A stretch of DNA of 64,000 nucleotides from Vitis vinifera (lineage: Eukaryota; Streptophyta; Magnoliopsida; Vitales; Vitaceae), in contig NC_081822.1 in the NCBI RefSeq assembly GCF_030704535.1, forward strand, positions 36,391,001-36,455,000. The letters run 5' to 3'. The translations under genes and the position numbers were made by a program. Shown one piece after another: positions 37,794-52,400 of the stretch. The notes beneath the pieces were generated by a model. It was not told the DNA's origin and ran no database searches. It was given only the letters and a program-made list of their open reading frames with translations. How positions within the stretch are numbered: the first letter of the stretch is position 1; each line of letters begins with the position of its first letter.

Positions 37794-38816
37794 TGCTTCA
37801 ACTATTAGATCCATATTCCTAAGCATTTGGTGCGTGCTTTGGGACCCAACAAGGCAACAACTGTCTTGCATTCCTTCATTTCCAAGTTTTGTCAACTCTC
37901 TCAAGAAGAATGTGTCTTCTAGATTAAATCTTGGAGGGGTCCCCATAAATCAATGATTCATTTGAATCAAATTGGTTCAGTGATCCAAAGTAATTGGACA
38001 ACAATTCAATAATAAAGAGGGCTAAATGTAGATGGGGCCACTCAGATTTAGATCTTCTCCCCTTGGAAAATCATGTCTGTCTCAGACTCTTAGGATGGGA
38101 CTTATTGGTATTTCTAGGAAGACATACACGGCTCTTTTAATTAACATTTAAGAAGTTTTCTTAAATGAGCTTAAAAAGTACTATAAATATGTAACCTCTC
38201 AATTAGACATACACCCTGTAACTTTTTTGGAAGTAGGTCTTTCTTTGTCTTCATGTCAACACCTTATTATGTCATCCTCTGATGTCTCCACCCACCTCAC
38301 GTGGGTCCTCTAACCGCTGCCATCTTCAACCCCAACTCAATATTATATAAAAGATTTTACACAATTAAGTTCATATTATGGTAGGCATAATTAAGAGTAT
38401 TTTGACTTGCTTTATTTATCCTTATCCTATAAAAATATTTCAAACTCATCCTTATCCTAATCCTTAATTATGGCAATAGGGAAATAAATATTAAATATCA
38501 AAATTATGGTAACCGGATAAATTGAAAAGAAGTGGCCAAACATCAGATTTAGAGTCTTAGAGTTGTGACCACACAAATGTTTTTTTGGTTGAGACCCTAA
38601 AATTTGGCAACTTATTTTTGAAACCGCACTAAAAGGATAGAATTATTCCAAATTTTGAATCCTAATCACACCCACTTTCCTCCAAACTCATCATCCACCA
38701 TCCATCCAATTCATTTTCCTTCCTCAACAAGCAATCCAACGATCATCATTGTTTCCCCCATTGGAACCCACCTCTTCATTTTTGAGGATAAGATGGTAAT
38801 TCACCTTCTAATTCTC
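37794..38816. other. Upstream region of the fructokinase gene
   Basis: No gene is supported. The TRIM insertion ends about 1.1 kb upstream of the fructokinase start, so it may contribute to the distal promoter. Confidence 0.6.
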
Positions 38817-38824
38817 TATATAAA
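38817..38824 (+). promoter_or_regulatory. TATA box of the fructokinase gene
   Basis: TATATAAA lies 65 bases before the chosen ATG, which would put transcription start near 38850 and give a short leader. Confidence 0.6.
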
Positions 38825-38888
38825 CTCAAGAAAGAAGAATTCAAACACAATAGTAGAGAAGAAGAGAGAGTCATTTACTTTAGAGAAG

Positions 38889-40860
38889 ATGACGATCACA
38901 TCAAAGAGCCCTTTGGTCGTGGCCTTTGGGGAAATGCTGATCGACTTCGTCCCCGACAGTGCCGGCGTTTCCCTGGCTGAGTCCACCGGATTCCTCAAAG
39001 CTCCCGGTGGCGCTCCGGCCAATGTGGCCTGCGCCATCACCAAGCTCGGGGGTAACTCCGCCTTTATCGGCAAGGTTGGTGATTTTTTCTTTTTTTTTAA
39101 AAATTTTTATCTGGAGGTGATGTGATGGAAAACGTGAGTTTGTCGTTTGGTGTTGCAGGTGGGAGATGATGAGTTTGGGCACATGCTGGTGGACATACTG
39201 AAGAAGAATGGGGTGAACAGTGAGGGAGTGTGCTTCGATGCGCATGCAAGGACGGCGCTGGCGTTCGTGACGCTGAAGAAGAATGGGGAGAGGGAGTTTA
39301 TGTTTTACAGGAACCCTAGCGCGGATATGCTGTTGACGGAATCTGAGCTGAACATGGGGCTGATCAAGCAGGCCAAGATCTTCCATTACGGATCCATAAG
39401 CTTGATATCGGAGCCATGCAGATCGGCTCATATGGCAGCCATGAAAGCAGCTAAGGAGGCCGGGATCTTGCTGTCGTATGACCCCAATGTCCGGTTGCCT
39501 CTCTGGCCGTCAGCTCAGGCCGCCATTGATGGCATCAAGAGCATCTGGAACCACGCTGATTTTATTAAGGTAGTGGGGTTTGTTGGAAAAAGAAACATGT
39601 ATTTTAGGGTATGTTTGTTTGCGGAGAGTTTATGGAAAGAAAGTAACAAGAAGATTAGAAAAAAGGAAGAATATTTGGGATCAAAACTCAAAAAGTCAAA
39701 ACATTCTCACTGTTACCTTCTTTAACTTAAATAAATATAAGATAGTTTGATGAAACTTGAAAGGGTTATTCTTTATTGAATTTTTAAATGGGGGAATATT
39801 TGATTATTTGTGAGAATACATTTTTTTAAGGATTTTTCCAAGAAAATTGAGAAAATTTTCTTTTTAACATTTTTTCACTTATTTCCATTTCCATTATTGA
39901 AGCCGGAGAAACTCATTCTAGGTGGCAAGTAAAACTTTGAGATCTGATGGGGTGTGTGTTGGTGGGGTGGGGTGAAAAGGGATGATTTTGACATGAAATT
40001 GATGGAGAAAATGATGACAGGTGAGTGATGATGAGGTGGGTTTCTTGACACAAGGAGATGCAGAAAAGGAAGACGTGGTGCTGTCACTGTGGCATGACAA
40101 CCTCAAGCTGCTTGTGGTCACTGATGGTGAGAAGGGTTGCAGATACTTCACCAAGGTATATGTTACCAACTCATTCCAATCTTCATCATCTTTAATTTAG
40201 TCCTAATAGTCCTAAAATAAAAATGGTACATATGAACAGGGGTTCAAAGGGAGAGTGGAAGGCTTCTCAGTGCAAACAGTTGACACAACAGGGGCTGGTG
40301 ATGCTTTTGTGGGTGCTCTTTTGGTTTCCATTGCCCAAGACCCTTCCATATTTCAGGTTCCCTCCCTTCCATTTTTCTCTCTTTTTGAAAAATCAAACAT
40401 GCTTGGTACCATAAAAAACTGTTCCCTACCATAACAAGACTTTTCACAATTTTATTTTATTTTATTTTCTGAAAATAAGTTGTTTTTTAAGAACAAATTT
40501 CAGCAATTTATTCAGTTGAAATTCAGATATTTTTAGTTGTTTTTGATAGAACAATAATTGAAAAGATTAACAACTTTCAGAGGAATAAACAAAAAAAACT
40601 GTTTTCCATATTTGAAGTCCCAATAAAATTATGTCCAAAAAGTAACTGAGCGAAAATATTGGGAAATAGACAGTTATATTCTAGTTATGATGAGGGTAAT
40701 GTAAATGAACTGTGAAATGTAGGATGAGGGGAAACTGAAGGAGGCACTGAAATATGCTAATGCATGTGGAGCAATTTGCACAACTCAGAAAGGAGCAATA
40801 CCAGCACTCCCAACCAATTCAGATGCACTTGACCTTGTTAACAAATCCAAGGCCAAATAG
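38889..40860 (+). CDS. Fructokinase (pfkB family), cytosolic type
   Basis: Exons 38889-39074, 39159-39569, 40021-40155, 40240-40356 and 40723-40860 (stop TAG) are each in phase 0 and total 328 residues, the usual length for plant cytosolic fructokinases. It phosphorylates fructose at C6 with ATP, feeding sucrose-derived carbon into glycolysis. The first pfkB signature region ([16 protein letters not shown]) starts at residue 40. The second ([13 protein letters not shown]) is at 259-271 with the catalytic Asp265. [12 protein letters not shown] lies in exon 2. No transit peptide precedes [15 protein letters not shown]. Intron 4 contains AT-rich MITE-like sequence. It is transcribed towards CLPX, with stop codons about 960 bases apart. 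Confidence 0.95.
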
Positions 40861-41819
40861 ACGATACCGTTTCCTCTCTTTTCTATATTGATATATCTAT
40901 GTTCTTCCTTCCTCCTTTTTTGCCTGTCTTCTCTTTCTCTTTCTCTTTCTCTCTTCTTTTTCTGTTTTTGAGATAGTAAATAAACCTTTTTTCCTTTTTT
41001 ATTTTTATGTCTTGAGTTACTCTTTATATTTATCTGTAACGATCACATGCTTCCCCATGTTAAATACTATACCACCTTTAAAATTCTTCTACATTAATAT
41101 AAAAAACTCACAATCCTATCCTATACCAGGGTGGGTCAAGGATCCACTTTAATACTATTTGTTTTGTCTCAAGGACGGGGACGGTCAAGACTAATATCGT
41201 TGGTCAGGGATCAACTCTAATAAACTCTCAAGATTCTCAGCATTTAAATGATTAAGGTTGGTAAATAAAACAAACAACTCATTCAACATGAATATTTTTC
41301 CAAACATACAAACAACAAATATATAAACAATCCAAATAAAAAAAAGGGGCCTATGTACAGGGGAATACAAAACAGCCATGACAATCTACAACCATGTAGG
41401 AGTGAAGAATTATAAGGAACAAGTTCACCTAAGAAGACTGCACGGATATAACAAGTAGCTATACTAGTGCCATCAACACGCAAAATGTATAGAGATGGAT
41501 TCAGCCGTCCAACAAGCCAAACATATAAAAGAACTATGGAAAAATTAGAAATATTATTTATGAATTACTTCACATCTGTGTAAAGTTTAACCCCTTCTCT
41601 TCAATGGTGAATATTTTGTACAATGAGCTCCTAAACTTAGCAATGCTATGCCTGACCTTTTTAATTTTATTTCCTCTTTTCTATTGAGATTAAAACAACA
41701 GAAGCTATGCTGTTTTACAAGGGGATAAATTACACCGAATTATGAATGTGATTTTTACAACTAAAAAAACTGAAGGGTCAATTTTGGACATGGCAAATCA
41801 ATGACTTGAGGTAGGAATG
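40861..41819. other. Convergent intergenic region between fructokinase and CLPX
   Basis: It holds the two 3' UTRs facing each other. A CT-rich run lies at 40930-40960 and an AATAAA-like signal near 40978 on +. No other gene is seen. Confidence 0.65.
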
Positions 41820-44800
41820 TTACATGCTCATGGCTCTTGATGAGACCTCCGACTCGGCTTCCTGCAATTCCCCATCCCCTGCCTCGCCACCACTCTCCTG
41901 CAACAAACACAAACAAACATATACATATGACTCAACTCAACAAAGCATCAATCCCAACCACTGGGGGTCCGCTGAATCAACTGTTTTTAACCAAGAGATG
42001 CAATGTTGGTTTGTTATTTGTGATCCACCCATCACCACTTATATTTTCTCTGCACTTGAGACTTGTGAAGGGGATAAGAAAATAAACATAATATCATGTC
42101 CTTTTTTTTTTATAGACAAACAAGGCATGTATTAAGAAACGTCAAAAAGAGGAGGTACATCCTACATATACAGGCAGTAAAGAGCATCTAAGAAATTCAA
42201 AAGAGAGGGATTCTCCAAAACCAAGGACTCCTAGGACCACTCAAAAAGTGACAGAAAGAAGAGATCCTTCAAACTTTGGTTTGACAACTCTTCATCTTCG
42301 ATAGTCTTTTGGTTGCACTCTCTCCAAATGCACCAAAATAGGCAAATCAGAACCAATCACCAAATTGCTCCTCTTCTTCTCTAGCCCCTTAAGTTTCCAT
42401 TCTAAGATAAGATTTCTCACTGAAGCCGAGAACACCCAATTGAAACCGAAGATTGCTAACAACAAGATCCAAAACTCTTTTGTCTTATCACAATGAATCA
42501 AAATGAGAGCAGTTGATTCTTCACTAACTTTACAAAGGCTACATATGTTGACCATGGACCATCCCCTCCTCATTAATGTGTCTACAGTTGAGATATTCCC
42601 CTAAACAGTTGCCCAAGCAAAAAAAAAAAGCTAGATCTAAGAGAAGCACGGGATCTCCAAATCTCTTTGGTTGAGAATATTAAACTATTCTCAACCATTA
42701 GAGAATTATAAAATGACTTGACACTAAATTTTCCCCTTCCACTTTTAACGGAAAAATGTGCTCCAAAAAATGGGTCACTTCCTCTAACTCCCAATCTTGA
42801 AAGAGTCTTCTAACTTGTATCTCCCAATGACCACCTCTGCCCCCTTCCCTTTCCCATAAGTTTACTACTATAGCATTTTTATGGGATGTTATCCTGAAAA
42901 GAGTAGGGTAAACATCTTTCAACTTAGACTCCCCATTCCAACTGTCCCACCAAAATCTTGTGCGTCTACCATTTCCTATTTGGATATTAGTTCTCAAACT
43001 GAACTCTTCCCAACCTTTTCTAATATCTTTCCAAAGGCTTATTGCATAAGACTCTCTCACCCCTCTAGTAATCCAACCCCCCTCCACCTCCCAAAATATT
43101 CCAAGAATGATTTTCCTCCACAAACTCTCCCCCTCAAGGGGAAATCTCCATAACCATTTTCCTAGCAAGGCTCGATTAAGAGCCTCCAAACATCTTAGCC
43201 CTAACCCTCTATGCTTCTTATCCTTACAACATCCACCTAGTTTACCAAGTGGATCTTTCTCCTCCCTTCCGAATCTCCCCATGGGAAGTCCCTTTGAATT
43301 CTCTCCAATTTGATACTTACTTTTTTAGGAATCACAAATAGAGACATAAAATAGATAGGGAGGTCTCATAGAGTGCTCTTAATATCATGTACTGGGAAGC
43401 CTTCCTCACACACTTGATTACAAAAAGGCCATTAGTTTGTCTTACATAAATTATGTATTACCCCCTACGGCCCATGGGTGGATCTCTCCCTAAATGGACA
43501 TGCAAGTTGATGATTGTTCAATGGAAGTGGGTCATACAACACAATTCAGTGATATGAATGCACACAAAGGTGACTTGATCACCAAAGGCATATCTATAAT
43601 TGTTAACTTGTAAATCATGTTGTATATCTTGTATGGTATCATCTTCATATATCATGTTCTTAGACATAATGAAAAAATAAATAGAAACAAATGTGAATGT
43701 AATATACACGCACACATACATATTGGGAAAATGAAGTAAAGGTGAGTATCATATCTAATTTCATGAGTGATGGCAAGATCAAAAGGACTTAAAACAAAGG
43801 CATTCACCTATATCATAGATAAGAAAACATTGAAAACTAGATTTTTAACAAATTCAACTTCACATGAGTATGTGACATTTTAATGCATAGTTTCATGATA
43901 ATATCAACAAAACAAGCTGATAGAATTCTTAACTATGATTATTAGTACCACTTATCAAAAAAAAAAAAAAACTATGATTATTAGTACCAAGTTTCGATTA
44001 GCCAAATATACATGTATGCATCAACATGTGTCAAGTGTCTCACACAGTTTTAAAAGGTGTGCTAGCCCCAAGGGGCAACCACTCCCTAGTGATAGTGTCT
44101 TGCTTGCTAAGACATGCACCTTGTTGATGAAGTATGTCTTGCCTAGTTTACTTTTCCTTTTTAAACAATTTTATTCTTGAAATTTCTAGTTGAATATTGA
44201 AATTACATAATTTCATTACTTTGTTGTTGACTGTTTCTTTTAGATGTTTGGAATCTTAAATTTTATATTGATTGGATTAGCTTTTCGATCATGTTTTATA
44301 AAATTGATATGCATCACAAGTTGTATTTCAATTCACTCAGACGTGCACCTTTTGTTGTGTATTGCACCTAGGCTGTAACAGACTTTTGCTCTTAGATGTG
44401 CCTTACAGCCTTTTAAAACTATGGTGTGTCATCTTCAAATTTCTAAATATCCAAAATCTTGAAAAAAAAAATAAAAAATAAAAAATAAAAAAAATAATTG
44501 AAATAGAAAAACTTGTACTAAACAAAAACTTTCCATTCATATTCAAGATTAACATTCAAATCTTTCAAACAATCCCCAATACTAAGCACAAGAATAGATT
44601 TACTTAAGTCTCAATCTTTCATGTGTTCCCTACAAAACTCATGCTTACTTCTTCCTTTTTCTTTTATCATCTACTTCTAACTTTGAAGTACATTTTATAA
44701 CATTTAATCTAATAATTTTTTTAGAAACAACGTTTTCAAATTTGATTTTTATGAAGTTATTAAAAACAGTCAAAGGTACTTGTATAGTTGTATAGTTGAA

Positions 44801-46374
44801 TCAGCGTTCTTATCATACATTGCATATGTATCATAGGAAAGGTGATGAGTATAGTTTTTCATCTCTGTATCATACTGTGTACTTCAAGTTTTTAACTATG
44901 GATATGTCTGAACTTACCACTGGATCTTTCAACTTGGTTTCAGCAAGGTAACAATCCAATGCACCGTCTCCACGAAGGATTTTCCCTCCACATCCAGGGG
45001 CATTTACTGAACCCACTGACTCCTCATCAACCACAACAGCATCTACTCTATCCTTTCCTGTCTTAACATCAGGAATCTGAAAATACATGCACAGAAATGC
45101 TTCCATGATACATCATAAAACAATAACATGCTTGGTTCACATTTCATTGTACCCAAATTTTAGAAAAATGACCATTAGGCCATGCATACCTCATACATGG
45201 CTTCAGTTAGAATGCTCTCTAGTAGGGCTCTTAAACCCCTAGCACCCGTATTCTTGACCATTGCCTTCTTTGCGATCTGTCTGAGTGCTTTCTCTGTAAA
45301 ATGTAGCTTTACCTGCAATAACATGAGAAGGTTGTAGAACAACAACATGGAGGCCTAATGCAAATTCATTTGAAACTGAAAGCTCGCCTAAGAGATACAT
45401 GGCCAGATGCTTACATTGTTCATGCTAAACAATTTCTTGTACTGCTTACCAAGAGCATTTTTTGGTTCTGTGAGAACCTGTTACAAAATGAAACCAAAGC
45501 AAGTACATAAGCTACTTCACAAATGAAGAGGATACAGTATAAAATTAAGAATATTGAAAATTCTAGTTTCAAGTTTCTCTTGCCCAAATCTATGTAGCAG
45601 TTAGTAATTATCTGAAGCCACGTAAAAACTCAAATTCAAAGATACAATCATACAACAATAAGGAGATTGAGTGCCAATGACTTGCAAGTGAGTAAATCAA
45701 GCAATGACAATCGTGCAAAATGTAGAAAGGAACAATTTTCAGAAACATCTTCCTCAGACAGATAGATAAGCAAACACAACCAAAAATGACAAGCCTATAT
45801 ACACAATAAAGAAGTCAATTTACCTTAACAAGTTGATCCTCAGTCAGAGCTGACAAACTAACTAGAATAGGAAAGCGTCCAATAAACTCTGGTATGAGGC
45901 CATATGCAATAAGATCACTACTTTCAACCTGAAAATGCAAAGAGAAAATTTGTAAAAGAACCAGGATAGAGGGTGGAGAGTGGGGAGGGGTGGCAGCAAG
46001 CAAAAAGCTTAATATATGGGAGTTTTATTAAGGACTCTCTCTCTCCTAGGTACTTAATTCTTTTGTTCTCCAATATATTTTTGTCTAAAACGAAAAACTA
46101 AAGAACTAGTTTCATTGTTGGTCTGGCCAAGGTGGACTATCAACAAAGAAAATGTGTAAGTTCTAAATTCCAGTTTCTATAAATCTGAAGGTTAGTTTTC
46201 CTCACCGATTCTAGTAAGGATGATGTCACCACAGCATTGGTTAACCCACCAGTTCTCATGTTAGCACGAACAGGTGCTCCAAAACCAATTGAAGAATCTT
46301 GCCGTCTGGTAAAAAAACCATGTAGGGTTCCAAAGTTTAGGCCATATTATTCAAATATATTACCTCTCTCTCTC

Positions 46375-46410
<36 letters not shown>

Positions 46411-49400
46411 ACACACACAAACACGCATGCACACACACACATACACACACACAAAAGGCATTTGATCAAAGATTTTACCAGGGAACCATGTTATTAAAAG
46501 TGCATACCTATCTGAAATGGTTTTTTCTAAATCAACAAATGCTCCACCACATATAAAAAGGATATCTTTTGTATCTATCTGCAATTCATTAAAATGTAAT
46601 TATTAGAACGAAATTAGCAAAGCAACAGCTATCATGAAATAATGATGTAGAATTGATAGTAATCAGATGAAGGAAAATTCATACATTTGTTCTCAGTAAA
46701 CTACTCAAACCAAATATAATGTTAATTGACACATTAGCTGAATCAAACACTGGAGGAACATGGTGAAAATGAAACTAAAACAAGAAAACTGAAAAGAACA
46801 TTTGAACTGCCATCAACTGCCAAAAAGTTGTACTGGTATGCCAACAAACATCAGCAAGCATGTGCCTGCAGAAGGATCTACAAATTAGAGACACATCATT
46901 CCACAAATATCTCAAGAATTCAAAGCTACACATTCTCCATGACACTTGTGAATGGAAAATTTGCACCTGAATTTGAGACTGTACTTAAAAGACTATCATT
47001 TTCAGTTCACTTGCTAATAATTCATCTTTCATGTAAAATAACATCATTCGAATGCAACCAAGTGAAATCACTTGAATGCTGTGCATATCCAAGCAATATC
47101 CAGATCAGAAAGAGCTTTTATTAAATGGAAAATTTTCCCTAAATCCACAAAAAAAAAAAAAAAAAAAAAGGTTTTAAGTTTTTATCATCAGTTGAAGTTT
47201 GACAGACTAATAGTTCTTTTTTTCACTGGTCAGGACCTCCAATGTACATATCTAAATTTCTTTCTAGTATAAAGGACATACCTAGCATCTTTTTCCTCAT
47301 TCAGCACTTAACAAGTATGCATATTGACCAAATATCAATATTGTCACAAGTACATTGCAGTCCAGGCAATGGAATTTCTCCAATTCATTCTTGTGTCATT
47401 AGAAAACACAAAAAAGATTCTCAATTCTTTTCCTTGGTTGGTAATGACCTAAATTCCAAAACTCGATTTATATATCTGTGCATTCTTTCTACAGGATAGA
47501 ACAATATTGATCGTACAGACATGTTTCTAAATCTTGTACTTTGTCACCAAGTAATGATCTAAACAATATTGATTTGTTTGATCTAGTTAGTGCATTCACA
47601 TATGCAAAAAAAAAAAAATTACATAGTAAATTTCCAGTGATTTAACACTTTCATAAAAATAAAAATAAACATATTAATCAATGACCAAGGCTGAAAGCTG
47701 AAATCCCCAACATCTAGACCCTAGCATAAATAAGGCTTTAAACAAAAGCCCATATCTAAAACCACATAACCAAGAAATCTACTGCTAACAATAATTATGT
47801 AATACAACCAGAAACTTCCACTTAAATTAATAAAAAAAAAAACTATAGGTTAAAAAAGGGCATATTCAGAACTCAAAAACAAATACAATTACTTTCATAA
47901 CACAGAATCCAATTCATACAGAATGTTATAAATGCAAATTTAGGATTCAATGACAACAAAATTACTGCCATAAAAATGTAAAATTTTGTCAATGAAATGG
48001 TTCTAAACATTAATATCAATAAAATGATTATAAATCACACTAAAAACTTGTAAATAAGATAATAAATCCAAAGGAGCACAAGAAGACATATTCAGAACTG
48101 ACATACCTGAATATTATCACCCCGAGGATGCTTCCTCGCTCCCTTCTCAGGAACATTCACTATCTGGAGAAGACAAAAACATTATACGTTCAGGACACCA
48201 ACAAACGATGATCCAATGGTTATATAACAGGCATGGCTGATTTCAAAAGCAAGATAATCCATTTAAGCATATAAATATTTATAACGTGAATTGTCTTTTC
48301 ATTATTTTATATACTGAGATGACAGCTGATCCTTTAATAAATCTCCCCTTAGTCAAGCTGACTGATATGGTTCCACATCCTCCTGTTCACCATTCTTCAT
48401 GAGACTAGAATCACCTAGTCCTCCTCTTTGATCCATTTTTTCCCTTTGATAGGCCCTTCATTTCTCCATTGAATTATCACTTTATCTATCAGCTCTTCTC
48501 TAGCTAACAACTCTTCTTATTCACTTGTCAATTAAATAATTTCCTCAGATCTAGAATCCAAAATCCGTACAAATTCCCCCTATCTCCCCATGCCTCCCAC
48601 AAGCACCCAACTTGAGTTCAAAAAAGGAAAAAGAAAACCTTTTGCTTAATCCCTCTCAAAATCTTATACCCTGACCATTTCAAGTCCTACAAGACACATT
48701 TGTATGCCTTCACATCAATCTGTTTATATTTTCCTAACATCTATTCAACTTTCTCCTGCGAGGTAGCATCCAATCAAGCTATTAACTGTTTTGGAGGTAG
48801 CTAGTTTCAGAAAATTAAATACCTCACATTCACCAAAAGGGATAAAATAAACAGTGACTTTATGTTTTCATGATTCTACATGTTCCAGAAAGGAAAGCAT
48901 AGAGTAGAATCACCACAACCAGCAATCATTCTAAAATAAGTCATAAAAGTTTGATGACATAGAAATATATAAAACACTGAAGAATGTAAAACTGATCCAC
49001 TCACAGTTCCTTCCAGCATTTTCAGTAATGCTTGCTGAACACCCTCACCAGAAACATCTCTGCTAAGGTTTAAGCTCTCAGCCTGCAAAAGGTTTCCACA
49101 TTTAAGTGCACTTTTGGTTTTACAAAGACACCTAAATTTAAATAAAAATAAATAAATAAGCTGGAAAACTGTGGAACCTTTTTAGTTATCTTGTCAACTT
49201 CATCGATATAGACCATCCCTTGTTGAGCTGCTTGTACATTGAACTCAGCAACCTATAAGCCAAATTTAAAAGCATGCATGCATGAGTTTTGTGATAAACT
49301 GAACAAGCAAACTTAGTAAAATAGCAAACAAAATAAATAAATACAAGGAATACAATTTGTTCACATTATTGAAACCAATGTAGTGAAGAACAAATTCTGG

Positions 49401-52400
49401 GATTCAACTACAGGAACAGTTGTACTCAATCCAGGAAGGTGCAAGGGAAAAGGCTCCTTGACTCCATTCAGCTCAAAATTTTGAAATGAGCAACTCTAAT
49501 ATAATATTGCACGATATTATATTAGAACTCCCACCACATTTACCAGAAGTAACCCTAATATAAAGGCTCTCCAATGCATTGTATATCTCCCCATTCTAGA
49601 ACCACCACTAGATTCACCAGAAGTAACCCCAAAATATATCCCCTTCCTATGGATCAAAATACATCCTATTTTAACAATATAGCATCAAGGGACTTCTAAG
49701 AAAGACAAAAGAGTCTAAAAATCTATCCTCGCTAAATTAATTTCTAACTAAACAAATAGCAAGATAAACTGATTGAATTTATAAAGAAAAATCTGTAAGT
49801 GAAGAACATATAATTCCAAATATCAAGTAATTGAAACAAATGGGATTAATCGACACAAGAAAAATGCAGCTAAAGAGATGATGTGAAGTTCGCAAGAGGT
49901 CCAGACAATCACTCTTGAAGGGTTGTGAATATCTGCAGTAAAAGTAATTCTGTCCAAGGGAATTATCTATGTTGCAGATAGAAGCATTACTTTGGGCAGC
50001 CTTCCTTTCTATTAGTAGAATAGGCAACAATGTTTAACTATTGCAGATCATCAAATGGAAATCCCACCCACAACATACACAAAGCTATGAGAACTCTGCA
50101 TATCCAACCTACATAGTTCAAAATATAAGAGCAAAAACTTCAAAGTAGCAAGTATTCACATGCAAAACATGGTGGACAAGATTCTAAAAAAATAATCATA
50201 CCGTAAGCAATTTATATAATATTGACTCAACATCTTCTCCAACATAACCAGCCTGCAAAAGAAACAGCATTCACCTCCTTCAATGCAACAACAAACCATA
50301 AAACAAAAGAAAATGAAATGTCTGAAGCAAGAAAATAGCAGCCATGGCTACTAATGAAAGCAAAGAATACTGATGAATTTTTTTTTCTTTTTTTGATAGG
50401 CACATAAAGGCATATTAATCAGTGCCAAGCCAAAAAATAAAAAGGGGGTGAGAGGAGGGGTGCACCCATGTACACTGGTAGCATACAAAGGGAACCACAA
50501 AGAGTATGAGCTTAAGAATAATGAGGAATAATACTCCTGTTGTTTTAGTTTTACAAAATTAAACATTAATGATCAAAAGAGCAAGTGAATACCATGTAGT
50601 GTGGCATTGGCAAGTTTTTCCTTCAACATTGGGATGCGCTTTTTTAGTGAAAGATACCAGATAGGTTAAGAACTGAAGAACACCCATTACCATTATGCCC
50701 ATTAAAAGCTAATGGAATTAAACCTTGATTTGGATGTTAAAAGTTAATATACAAAAATTGGCATGCAAACAGATATTAAAAATATATAAATTTTGTACAA
50801 TTTCAATAATAAGTGAAAAATAAAGTAACACTCACCTGTGTAAGGGTTGTTGCATCAGCAATGACAAAGGGCACATTCACAAAACGAGCAAGTGTTTTTG
50901 CAAGTAATGTTTTTCCTGTTTCAAGTTAATGTGCATTAGAATGGTGGTCTAAATTCAGCAGCCTCTTATCACACTAAGAAATAATGTAATAGATATCTTC
51001 AGATCTGAAGCTGCCAGTGTTCAATTTATGCCACAACTAAACTCAAATCATAAAATAGGGCCTATACCTGAGCCAGTTGGACCCATCAAGAGAACATTGC
51101 TCTTTTCCAGCTCCACAGAATCATCATCAACCTCTGATGTACCTGATTCTGCTCCTGACCTAGTAGTCAAATGCACAAGTTTAGTTTTATCCAAGGAACA
51201 AAAACCTGCAGCTTGAAAAGGTTACAACAAAATTTCCCAATTGTTACATATGTATTTCTTTTTTAGTAACAAGAGAAATATTAGCACAGAGCCTTCTTAT
51301 ATGATAGTGAGGTAAAAAAAATAAGATGAAAGAAATCCCATTAAGAACTAACCCTTTCTGCAAGGAGCCGTGATATATCCTTTTGTAGTGATTATATACA
51401 GCCACAGATAGCACCTACAACAGAAAGATAAACCAACCCCAACACAAGGCTTACTACAGATCCAAGATATGCTCAAAAATGGTCTTCCACATATAGGATA
51501 CTTCTCCCATTCTCAAATTAGTATATTGCACACTAGTAACTAGTTGATATGAAAATTATGTTTCTTGTGTCTGAAACATGTTAAGACCCCAACAAAAATG
51601 GCCCACCTCCCATGTCTGACACCAGTTTGAACGCTTAAAAGAGTGTCCCCATTTACCTATTTCAACAATGTAGACCTCTATCCCAGAGAACTATTAGAAT
51701 TTATCACTTCATTATTTAACTCCCTATGGTTCTTCCACTGTTCCAGATACACATAAAAACACATACCAATGTATATGTTATAACAAATTCACAAATATAC
51801 ACACATATAGTTGTTTCCCTGTATCTATATTTTCATGGAGTTTAACATGTCCGGCAACCAATGTCTCTCCTATCACAACACTCATGTCCATGTGCATATA
51901 CCATAGAAAACCATTATAACAAGGTAGTTCAGTCAAGAAACCTAGGAGCATTTAAAAGTTAAGGGACTGAAACAAAGATGGTTAGCAGGCTTTCCAAAAA
52001 CACACCTATCAAAAAGCCCAAAAGAAGATGTGAAATTGATATGAGCTACAATATTCCAGACATGAGTTATAAGAACCACTACAAAATGTATATGATGAGC
52101 AAAAAGATATATAACGACCCAATATACAATGACAATGGCAAGATTTGTTAAACACACAAAGTCTTTAGCATAATTCAGTATGACCCCAATAGCAGAGTTC
52201 AAAATGATTGTAAAGCGGGAAAAACCGACGAGAGGAGCATTAAGTTCCCTAAGAACCACCAAAAAGTCCGAAAATGGAATGAAATCTAACTAAATCATAT
52301 GCACAAACTGGTGGGGCATCAAAATTGACAGTAGTAATTGCATAACTCTTAAACCTTTTTGGCTCTTTCCTGCCCAATGACAAACTTGTCAAGTCCCTTG

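Noticed and set aside
41824-42135. Open frames on + at the CLPX 3' end
   Set aside because: They are antisense to the last CLPX exon and run into the LINE tail.
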